Below are positions 1 to 5,475 of a DNA stretch of 11,041 nucleotides, in pieces. Location: the NCBI GenBank assembly GCA_007116425.1, contig SKIL01000003.1, positions 1 to 11,041 of the forward strand. Direction: 5' to 3'. Made by a program: the position numbers and the translations under genes. The stretch's first letter is position 1. Every line of letters begins with the position of its first letter. The notes beneath the pieces are model-generated. The model was not told the origin of the DNA and did no database searches. It was given only the letters and a program-made list of their open reading frames with translations. This DNA is from Bacteriovoracaceae bacterium (GTDB lineage: Bacteria; Bdellovibrionota; Bacteriovoracia; Bacteriovoracales; Bacteriovoracaceae).

Positions 1-98
1 ATACTAAAACTTAAATCTTGAGAATATGCAGTAGGAAAGAACGATAAAGTGACAAGGCCTAGAGAAAAAAATATAAATAAGTAGTTCAGACTACTCAA
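1..98 (-). CDS. Exported protein of unknown function, N-terminal fragment (cut by window edge)
   Basis: An open frame on the minus strand runs without a stop from the end of folC to the left edge. From the TTG at 98-96 it gives 32 codons: a long hydrophobic stretch (about residues 6-21, LFIFFSLGLVTLSFF), then PTAYS followed by QDLSFS. This is the shape of a Sec signal peptide with cleavage after A-Y-S. The start is uncertain. TTG at 98 has only an AAAAGG 12 bases upstream. The in-frame TTG at 128 would add a basic stretch (MESFKRHFRC), the charged n-region such peptides usually have, but shows no ribosome site. Either start overlaps the end of folC (8 or 38 bases), suggesting translational coupling in the accD-folC operon. 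Too little is present to name the protein; it should act in the periplasm or outer membrane. Confidence 0.55.
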   Translation of the reverse strand, partial: MSSLNYLFIFFSLGLVTLSFFPTAYSQDLSFS

Positions 99-1398
99 AC
101 ATCTGAAGTGCCTTTTGAAACTCTCCAATAAAATAATAAGAGCCGGTAACGAGAACCTTCGAGTGAGCTGGCAAGTCTTTGAATATATTTTTTGACCATT
201 CTGGATCAAACCTAAGCTCTCCTGATGTCATAGCTTGAGTACATTTAAGGTCATGATAAATTGCCTCTAACTGTACAGCACTAGCTGCCCTCGGATGTAG
301 ATCTTGAAAGCTACTCAGTACTATCGATCTACTAATACAAGGCGCATCTAAAAACCCTTTGAGACAAGAGTAAATTTCATCATTGTCTCTTTGCGAAAAA
401 GAAATAAAAACGCGCTCATAAAGAGGCCGTGATTGCTCACAATAACCTTGGTTTTCTGAGGCCAATTGTTTTATCATGGCCCGGTGTCCGTCTAAATTAT
501 GTGCTCCTATAAAGATAAAGCTCACACCTCGTCTTGTCATCTGTTCGTGACGCCCAGGCCCCATAAACGGTGGATTTTTTTGATAAAAGCTTAGACTTTG
601 CGCATCAATATCAACTCTTTGATCTATCAAATAGAAATAGGCCAAAAGACTGAGGTAAAGATTTCTTTGTTGATAACACCAGTTTTCATCGACATCTCCC
701 CTATCAAAAATATCTATATGTAAACTGGATTTGAGGAGTTTTTGTTGGCAAAAATCTCTAAGGTACTTCTGGTTCAAAGAAGAGAAAACAACACTCTCTG
801 AGCGAACCACACCCCACTTCTCAGTCAAAATTTCCCGAGTCGTTTCTCCTAAATATTCTTTATGATCGCGTCCAATCGATGGAATTAATACTACTTGAGC
901 ATCAAATAAATTAACCGCATCCAAACGTCCGCCAAGTCCAACCTCTAGAACGATAGTAATTTTAGAATTTATATTTGACTGTAAAATATCTTGAATCTTG
1001 AGAAAGCTGTGAAAGCAAAAAATCCAAAAACATGCTTCATAAAAACTGAGCGAAAGCTTTTGCTTTTTAATTTCCTCAAGCCCATTTAAAAAATCTTGGG
1101 TTGAAATAGGACGAAGATTATGACGAACTCTTTCTTCAATTGAAAGAATATGAGGGGAAGTCCAGGTAAAAACTTCTTTCTCATTTTTTGCGAGTAAGTC
1201 CGAAAGTTGAAAAGCACATTGCCCTTTTCCATTTGTCCCCGCAATCGTCACAATCTGAAGTTGATTGTTGGCAACTAACTGCTGGGCCAACGATGTAAAT
1301 GGCGCAAAGATGGGTCTCAGGCGATCCAGACCACTTTTAAAAGTCTCTTGACCACAAAAAGCAATAAGTTGATTGAGGGCGAGATCGTAGTCTTTCAC
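91..1398 (-). CDS. folC: Folylpolyglutamate synthase / dihydrofolate synthase FolC
   Basis: This Mur-ligase-family enzyme adds glutamate to folates, and in most bacteria also to dihydropteroate, using ATP in the cytoplasm. Visible motifs are the P-loop GTNGKG (54-59), SPHILSIEERVR (81-92), EVGLGGRLDAVN (152-163), SIGRDHKEYLG (174-184), EKWG (193-196, holding the lysine that is carbamylated in the family) and PGR (281-283). The C-terminal LVTGSYYFIGE matches the usual LVTGS motif. At 435 residues it is of normal length. The start is GTG at 1398, 11 bases after the accD stop. Oddities: the family's D-x-A-H-N-P motif is I-G-A-H-N-L here (297-302), losing a widely conserved aspartate, and EKAG is EKWG. 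The accD-folC order is common in bacteria and supports one transcript. The family call is secure; full activity is less certain because of the altered motif. Confidence 0.93.
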   Translation of the reverse strand: MKDYDLALNQLIAFCGQETFKSGLDRLRPIFAPFTSLAQQLVANNQLQIVTIAGTNGKGQCAFQLSDLLAKNEKEVFTWTSPHILSIEERVRHNLRPISTQDFLNGLEEIKKQKLSLSFYEACFWIFCFHSFLKIQDILQSNINSKITIVLEVGLGGRLDAVNLFDAQVVLIPSIGRDHKEYLGETTREILTEKWGVVRSESVVFSSLNQKYLRDFCQQKLLKSSLHIDIFDRGDVDENWCYQQRNLYLSLLAYFYLIDQRVDIDAQSLSFYQKNPPFMGPGRHEQMTRRGVSFIFIGAHNLDGHRAMIKQLASENQGYCEQSRPLYERVFISFSQRDNDEIYSCLKGFLDAPCISRSIVLSSFQDLHPRAASAVQLEAIYHDLKCTQAMTSGELRFDPEWSKNIFKDLPAHSKVLVTGSYYFIGEFQKALQMFE

Positions 1399-1409
1399 AA
1401 ACTTTCTAA

Positions 1410-2264
1410 TTAAGTTTTTTGCGTAAAAGTACGGATAAAAAAGCTCAACTCTTCTTTTAGTTTATGTCGATGAACGATTCGATCGATAAAACCGTGTTCT
1501 TCCAAAAACTCAGAACGTTGAAATCCTTCCGGTAAGGTTTGTCGAATACTCTGCTCAATCACACGCGGGCCTGCAAAACCAATAAGCGCCTTAGGTTCAG
1601 CGATATTGACATCACCGAGCATCGCAAAACTTGCAGCAACACCACCGGTTGTGGGGTCAGTTAGAAGTGAAATATAAGGAATACCAGCATTTTTTAAGCG
1701 CTGCCGAGCTGCAGATGTTTTTCCCATTTGCATCAAAGAAAGAATTCCCTCTTGCATGCGGGCCCCACCAGAACTACAAACGACAATACATGGAATTTTT
1801 CGTTTATAAGCTTCATCCATTGCCATCGCAATTTTTTCTCCAGTAACAACTCCCATCGACCCACCCATAAACTGAAAGTTCATGACGGCCATTGAGACGT
1901 CTTTACCGTTAATTTTTCCGACTCCACAATACGTTCCATCGTGAAGATCAGTTTTAGCAAAAGCATCTTCAAGTCTTTCGCGATAAGACTTTTTATCATT
2001 AAATTTCAAAGGGTCACTCGTCGTCAGTTTTTGTCCCATCGGACTAAATGTTCCCTCATCAATCAATAAATGAATTCGATCAAGAGCGCTGAGACGAAAA
2101 TGATGATCACAATAAGGACATACCTGAAACTTCTCTTCGAGCTTAGTTGTTTGTAATATCTCGCCACAAGAACTACATTTTTTCCACAGCCCTTCAGGAG
2201 TTTGGCTTGTCGTCTTTTTTTGAACTTTTAATTTAGGGTTTTTCACCCCTTCAAACCATCCCAT
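1410..2264 (-). CDS. accD: Acetyl-CoA carboxylase, carboxyltransferase subunit beta (AccD)
   Basis: AccD pairs with AccA to move the carboxyl group from biotin-BCCP to acetyl-CoA, making malonyl-CoA for fatty-acid synthesis. The N-terminal zinc ribbon has all four cysteines (C-x2-C about residues 30-33, C-x2-C about 49-52). The crotonase-fold carboxyltransferase domain shows FMGGSMGVVTGEK (about 132-144) and SSGGARMQEG (about 164-173). There are two tandem ATGs (2267 and 2264). The GAGGTG ribosome site ends 4 bases before the first and 7 before the second, so the second is preferred, giving 284 residues, close to the family's usual length of about 280-300. It is the first gene of an apparent accD-folC-exported-protein operon, with a 114-base gap upstream to the phosphodiesterase gene. 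accA is not in the window, which is common. Confidence 0.97.
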   Translation of the reverse strand: MGWFEGVKNPKLKVQKKTTSQTPEGLWKKCSSCGEILQTTKLEEKFQVCPYCDHHFRLSALDRIHLLIDEGTFSPMGQKLTTSDPLKFNDKKSYRERLEDAFAKTDLHDGTYCGVGKINGKDVSMAVMNFQFMGGSMGVVTGEKIAMAMDEAYKRKIPCIVVCSSGGARMQEGILSLMQMGKTSAARQRLKNAGIPYISLLTDPTTGGVAASFAMLGDVNIAEPKALIGFAGPRVIEQSIRQTLPEGFQRSEFLEEHGFIDRIVHRHKLKEELSFFIRTFTQKT

Positions 2265-2271
2265 CATTTCT

Positions 2272-2277
2272 CACCTC
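2272..2277 (-). promoter_or_regulatory. Ribosome binding site of accD
   Basis: GAGGTG on the minus strand lies 4 bases before the ATG at 2267 and 7 bases before the ATG at 2264. The spacing favours the second ATG as the true start of accD. Confidence 0.7.
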
Positions 2278-2363
2278 ATTCATAACGCAAAAACTCGCGA
2301 AACTTTCTCAAAAATTAGAATGTTTGTATAGCCCTAAAAAAATTGTAAAAGGTATAATATGGG

Positions 2364-2394
2364 AATATTTTCAGGTATTTAAAATGAAAATATT
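2364..2394. repeat. AT-rich perfect inverted repeat over the phosphodiesterase stop codon
   Basis: AATATTTTCA (2364-2373) and TGAAAATATT (2385-2394) are perfect 10-base inverted copies around an 11-base loop that contains the stop codon of the minus-strand phosphodiesterase gene. The stem has only two G-C pairs and no run of T follows on the minus strand, so it is not a convincing intrinsic terminator. It might be an mRNA 3' hairpin or an operator upstream of accD. The repeat itself is seen directly; any function is a guess. Confidence 0.4.
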
Positions 2395-3140
2395 GAAGAG
2401 TCAGAACGCAATATGGTCACATCTGGAAGCCCTAGGTCTCGAATTTCCTGACACAGCTCGGCATTAAAATTTGGCTTTAAATGAGAAACGAAGAGGGGTA
2501 CATCTTGGGGCATCTTCGAAACTTCTTTCTTAAACATCTCTGGAGTAAAGTGATAGCTCAGTTCGGCCACCTTTTTCATTCGATTGGGAAAGCTTACCTC
2601 AGTAAAAATACCCACGACATTATAATCTTTAGCGACCTCCCAGATTCTTTCAGTCGCCCCCGTATCCAAAGTAAAAACTAAGGCCTTTGTCTCTTTAATT
2701 ACAATATAACCAACGGCCCCACCGTCGTGGTTAACTGGTACTGGAATAATTTCATAATCACCAAGCTCCAGTTTTTCTTCTGCCTCAAAAGAATGAAACT
2801 CTAAAGTGGGATCTTCTTTCGAAGGAATTTTTGAAAAGTCAGGCCAAATAACGTCATTAAAAAGGTGCTCTTTAACTGCCTTGAGCACCGGGCGATGCGC
2901 ATAAGTCGCAAAAGGGCGATCTCTCATTCCAAAACAATTATCACAAATAAAAGCTAATTGACCGGTGTGATCAAGGTGTGCATGAGAGATAAGAATATAG
3001 TCAATCATTGACTGCTCCGCGATTGAAATAGAATCGGCCACTGAACCAACATCGATTAGTAATTGGCCATCAATGAGAAAACTTGTGGCCTTAAAACCAG
3101 GTGCCACTCCACCATCACATCCCAAGACTTTTACAATCAT
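2379..3140 (-). CDS. Metallo-beta-lactamase-fold 3',5'-cyclic-nucleotide phosphodiesterase (class II type)
   Basis: The 253-residue protein has the metal site HAHLDH (53-58), the further ligand candidates H138 (in VNHDGG) and D159 (in TLDTG), and a late histidine H220 in FVSHLKP. The segments HLFNDVIWPDF (92-102), IFTEVSFPNR, and a histidine-threonine-proline stretch (YHFTP) resemble class II cyclic-nucleotide phosphodiesterases (the yeast PDE1 / Vibrio CpdP group), which hydrolyse cAMP to AMP. The family has GDTG where this protein has LDTG. No signal peptide is seen, so it should be cytoplasmic, unlike the periplasmic Vibrio enzyme. ATG at 3140 has AAGGAT about 7 bases upstream. It follows the rsmI stop by 16 bases, so the two are probably cotranscribed. 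The MBL fold is certain; cAMP as substrate is inferred from motif similarity, and another phosphodiester is possible. Confidence 0.8.
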   Translation of the reverse strand: MIVKVLGCDGGVAPGFKATSFLIDGQLLIDVGSVADSISIAEQSMIDYILISHAHLDHTGQLAFICDNCFGMRDRPFATYAHRPVLKAVKEHLFNDVIWPDFSKIPSKEDPTLEFHSFEAEEKLELGDYEIIPVPVNHDGGAVGYIVIKETKALVFTLDTGATERIWEVAKDYNVVGIFTEVSFPNRMKKVAELSYHFTPEMFKKEVSKMPQDVPLFVSHLKPNFNAELCQEIRDLGLPDVTILRSDSSIFSF

Positions 3141-3156
3141 TTAATATCCTTAAAAT

Positions 3157-4047
3157 TTAGCGCTTCATTAGATTATAAGCTTCTTTTGGAGCAATCGAAA
3201 GTATTTGTGCCAAAAGTTTTGAAACATTTTTCGGATGTCCCTTCGAATCTAGACATTCTTTGGCCATAGACTCAATCTTTTTCCACTCAGCAGAGGCCAT
3301 CACGCTTCTTTGCGCATTCTCTGTCAAACTCATATGAAAAACTAAAACACATTCACCTTTAATCTGAATTATTTCATGTAATGAACTTTCTGGGTCTAAA
3401 TAGTCTTGAGCGCGAAAGCGATATACTGTTTCAAACTTCTTTGTGAGCTCCCGTGCCAAGGCAACATTGATCACGCGATCAGAGTAAGACTTATCAGATT
3501 TGGCCAAGGCCTTGAGCGTCTTATCCATACGATGAGGTGATTCGTATATTATATGAGTTAAAGAGGCCTGCTCTCTCGCAAGCGTTTGCTCCCAACACTC
3601 TTCAAATAACCGCTCTCTTTTTTTATCATCTCGGGGAGAAAACCCGTGAAAAACAAATGGATGCGGCGGAAGCCCTGAAAGCTCAAGGGCAGAAACCACA
3701 GCACTCGCTCCAGGTAAAGTAGTCATTTTAAAACCACAACTAAGGGCCTCCATAACTAAGGGATAACCTGGGTCTGAAATCATTGGACTGCCAGCGTCGG
3801 AAACTAAATAAACATCTTTACCGGCCTTCAAAAAACTCATGGCCTTATCAATCGCGCTCCGATCATGATCGTGGTAGGCCAGTAAAGTTTTTCCTTCAGT
3901 TGAAATATCATAAAGCTGAAATAGTTTTTTAAGGTTTCGTGTATCTTCGGCCAAGAATGGCCCAGAGCTTTTAAGGGCCTCAAGTGCCCGTTGAGTAATA
4001 TCTTGTAAATTTCCAATCGGAAGTGTGACTAAAATAATTTGTGCCAT
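3157..4047 (-). CDS. rsmI: 16S rRNA (cytidine-1402 2'-O)-methyltransferase RsmI
   Basis: RsmI is a tetrapyrrole-methylase-fold enzyme that 2'-O-methylates C1402 of 16S rRNA in the decoding centre using S-adenosylmethionine. Visible family motifs, in order from the N-terminus, are TLPIGNLQDIT, AEDTRNLKKL, YHDHDR, VSDAGSPMISDPGYPLV, LPGASAVVSAL, YESPHRM and ALARELTKKFE, followed by the helical C-terminal tail with KNVSKLLAQI. The start is set at ATG 4047 (296 residues). GGAG lies 9 bases upstream, and the protein then begins MAQIILVTLPIGN as family members do. A TTG 17 codons further upstream (4098) lacks a good ribosome site and adds non-conserved sequence. The gene is divergent from the STAS gene across a 204-base region and leads the rsmI-phosphodiesterase pair. 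Confidence 0.96.
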   Translation of the reverse strand: MAQIILVTLPIGNLQDITQRALEALKSSGPFLAEDTRNLKKLFQLYDISTEGKTLLAYHDHDRSAIDKAMSFLKAGKDVYLVSDAGSPMISDPGYPLVMEALSCGFKMTTLPGASAVVSALELSGLPPHPFVFHGFSPRDDKKRERLFEECWEQTLAREQASLTHIIYESPHRMDKTLKALAKSDKSYSDRVINVALARELTKKFETVYRFRAQDYLDPESSLHEIIQIKGECVLVFHMSLTENAQRSVMASAEWKKIESMAKECLDSKGHPKNVSKLLAQILSIAPKEAYNLMKR

Positions 4048-4103
4048 TATAAGGTGCTCCGAAAAAACAGTGCAAAGCGGTCGGTTAAATATAATCAACT
4101 CAT

Positions 4104-4119
4104 ATCATAACATTATGAT
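4104..4119. repeat. Palindrome in the rsmI / STAS divergent region
   Basis: ATCATAA-CA-TTATGAT is a perfect inverted repeat of two 7-base arms with a 2-base centre. It lies 57 bases upstream of the rsmI start and 133 bases upstream of the STAS start. The minus-strand copy contains TATGAT, a possible -10 element for rsmI. The size and symmetry fit an operator for a dimeric regulator, but AT-rich palindromes also arise by chance and no regulator is identifiable here. Confidence 0.35.
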
Positions 4120-4140
4120 CTCTATGCGAAAAACTTACCC

Positions 4141-4168
4141 TAAAGATTTTTAATGCGCTACACGTTAA
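4141..4168 (+). promoter_or_regulatory. Possible sigma-28-like promoter upstream of the STAS gene
   Basis: TAAAGATT (4141-4148) matches seven of eight bases of the flagellar sigma-28 -35 element TAAAGTTT. After 12 bases comes CACGTTAA (4161-4168), matching five of eight of the -10 element GCCGATAA. The usual spacer is about 11 bases. A sigma-70-like TAAAAT (4166-4171) overlaps but has no recognisable -35. Either would give a leader of roughly 75 bases before the ATG at 4252, which has AAGGGG six bases upstream. Confidence 0.22.
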
Positions 4169-4251
4169 AATAGAGCTTAACTTGGATTGGGTCATAAGCT
4201 CACCAAAAAGCTCACCAGAAAAACACCTTCAACTTAAACAAGGGGTAACAT

Positions 4252-4635
4252 ATGTCCATGCAGGCCAGAATTAACACCGACTCTTCAGGAAATATCACCA
4301 TCCATATGGAAGGTGGCCTAAACTATGAAAACACTCTTCCTCTAAGAAGAGAGCTGCAAGGGCTTTGTCAGGATAACCCACAGTCGACGATTATTCTTGA
4401 TCTCAACAAACTCGACTTTGTTGGCTCTTCTGGTATCAGTCACTTTGTTGAAACGATTCAAATTATTCATCAAAAAAGTGGAAGGATTCGACTCAGCGGA
4501 GTTTCAGATGAGTTTATTCGCGTTTTTAAACTCTACAAACTAGAGGCGTTAGAAAATATGCTCGAAGACTTCGAGAGTGACTTCACTGAGAACACTTCAC
4601 TCTTTGCTGGCCGCAAGAAAACATTTGAAAACTAA
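4252..4635 (+). CDS. STAS-domain protein, anti-sigma-factor antagonist-like
   Basis: The 127-residue protein is a single STAS domain: a beta strand with ITIHMEGGLNYEN (15-27), a strand TIILDLNKLDFV (46-57), then GSSGISHF (58-65) and a final strand-helix pair (RIRLSGVSDEFIRVFKLYKL). The SSG sequence aligns with the phosphorylatable serine of SpoIIAA-type anti-anti-sigma factors, which bind a kinase/anti-sigma partner when unphosphorylated. The usual preceding aspartate (DSSG) is glycine here. About 20 extra C-terminal residues (after the ENMLEDFESDF stretch) are acidic and then basic. No HPK/GHKL kinase or PP2C phosphatase partner is in the window, so the partner must be encoded elsewhere. AAGGGG lies six bases before the ATG. 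Its stop codon abuts the stop of the convergent gene. The STAS assignment is strong; the pathway is unknown. Confidence 0.88.
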   Translation: MSMQARINTDSSGNITIHMEGGLNYENTLPLRRELQGLCQDNPQSTIILDLNKLDFVGSSGISHFVETIQIIHQKSGRIRLSGVSDEFIRVFKLYKLEALENMLEDFESDFTENTSLFAGRKKTFEN

Positions 4636-5151
4636 TTAAAAATTGTACTGAAAAACATTAATAAAAAGTGGAGGGGCGGTATCAATCCGTCCTGTTCCCC
4701 ACATCTCGAAGCGCTTTGAGCCACGCATTTCATCAGATGTCATATCGACACGAATCGCATCATGCCAATACCCGCCTGGGCCAAACCAATCCCAACCGCC
4801 ACCAGATTCATAAGGGCTTACTTGATCAGTATCAGGATAAAAGTCGCCACCGGCCGGGGGATACTGCTGCATCCGGTGATTGACAATAATATAAGATCCA
4901 AAAATAAGACCTGCATAAAGCCCGAGAGAAGCTCCAATCGCAACCGCCCGACCTTTCGCTCCAAAAGCAAGAGAGGCAGTGCCAAGTAAGGCCCCACCAG
5001 CAGTCCCGTAAGCGGCCATAGTTAAAACGGCCTTCGTTCGTGGATCAATTGATTGGGCCTGAACTTTTGGAGACATTAAGGTAACGCCCACGAAAGCAGC
5101 AATCAAAAGATAAATGGGAACTGACAAAAAAGTCTTTTTTAAAGCTATCAT
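4636..5151 (-). CDS. Exported, membrane-associated protein of unknown function
   Basis: I do not recognise this 171-residue protein. It begins with a likely signal peptide: basic n-region with KK at 5-6, hydrophobic core about 9-26, and a probable cut after VQA at 32. Two glycine- and alanine-rich hydrophobic segments follow (about 41-63 and 69-90) separated by AKGR, resembling a glycine-zipper-type membrane hairpin. The last 80 residues are hydrophilic and rich in Gly, Pro, Tyr, Trp and Asp, and the chain ends with PPLFINVFQYNF, an aromatic-terminated strand reminiscent of outer-membrane proteins. There is no Shine-Dalgarno sequence before the ATG; a promoter appears to place transcription initiation at the start codon. 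The gene is convergent with the STAS gene with no bases between the two stops, and it lies 45 bases downstream of yraN. Envelope location is inferred; the function is unknown. Confidence 0.8.
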   Translation of the reverse strand: MIALKKTFLSVPIYLLIAAFVGVTLMSPKVQAQSIDPRTKAVLTMAAYGTAGGALLGTASLAFGAKGRAVAIGASLGLYAGLIFGSYIIVNHRMQQYPPAGGDFYPDTDQVSPYESGGGWDWFGPGGYWHDAIRVDMTSDEMRGSKRFEMWGTGRIDTAPPLFINVFQYNF

Positions 5152-5157
5152 ATTAAA

Positions 5158-5187
5158 ATTCTAAGCGCCGCAATGCATGTTTGACAA
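5158..5187 (-). promoter_or_regulatory. Candidate leaderless promoter of the 171-residue exported-protein gene
   Basis: On the minus strand TTGTCA (5187-5182, five of six to TTGACA) and TAGAAT (5163-5158, five of six to TATAAT) are separated by 18 bases. Only six bases lie between the -10 element and the ATG at 5151, so transcription would begin at or next to the start codon. No ribosome binding site is present, which agrees with a leaderless message. Confidence 0.45.
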
Positions 5188-5196
5188 GAAAAAGCT

Positions 5197-5475
5197 TTAG
5201 CTTTTATTGGAAATTACTTTTATTTGAGCTGAACAATTTAACCAAACGCCGAGAAGTAGTGCCGATGAGCGTAAGCGACGATATTGTTTAAAACTAATTC
5301 GATTTGAGCTTTTAAGCTCGTATAGAGTTAAATTTTTTGCTTTCGGGTCGTAAGTTGCTAAATCAACCTGTCCTGCTCCTCTTGAGCGCATAACTGTAGC
5401 TGAAATGAGGATCGTTATTTGATCCAGCGGCAAACGAAGAGAGTAATCGGCTTCAAAAATTTTCCCTTTGCCCAT
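5197..5475 (-). CDS. yraN: YraN / UPF0102 family protein (predicted PD-(D/E)XK nuclease fold), short form
   Basis: The 92-residue protein shows the UPF0102 pattern: GKIFEADYSLRL (4-15) in place of the G-x3-E-x2-A-x2-YL helix, GQVDLATYD (35-43) with D38, and LTLYELKSS (49-57) with E53 and K55, which together form the D...ExK signature of restriction-endonuclease-like folds. Family members are usually about 115-130 residues, so both ends are trimmed and the sequence is divergent. The family's precise role is not settled. The start is well supported: AGGGAG lies seven bases before ATG 5475, inside the end of rnhB, which the gene overlaps by 23 bases in another frame. The rplS-rnhB-yraN order is widespread in bacteria and independently supports the call. 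Confidence 0.8.
   Translation of the reverse strand: MGKGKIFEADYSLRLPLDQITILISATVMRSRGAGQVDLATYDPKAKNLTLYELKSSNRISFKQYRRLRSSALLLGVWLNCSAQIKVISNKS

Noticed and set aside
1631..1846. Plus-strand open frame of 71 codons inside accD
   Set aside because: It lies wholly antisense to a strongly conserved enzyme, has no family features, and looks like a chance frame.
2353..2358. Plus-strand TATAAT as a promoter
   Set aside because: It is a perfect -10 hexamer, but no -35 lies at a usable distance and no plus-strand gene follows. Such hexamers are frequent in AT-rich gaps.
4048..4098. N-terminal extension of RsmI from TTG 4098
   Set aside because: There is no suitable ribosome site, the residues are unlike the family, and ATG 4047 has GGAG upstream and gives the normal N-terminus.
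5190..5205. Terminator hairpin AAAAGC-TTTA-GCTTTT at the end of yraN
   Set aside because: The stem has only two G-C pairs and the following T-run is short and broken, so it is too weak to call.
5181..5209. Plus-strand TTGACA with TTATTG as a promoter
   Set aside because: The -35 is perfect but the -10 is poor, and it would only transcribe antisense to yraN and rnhB.
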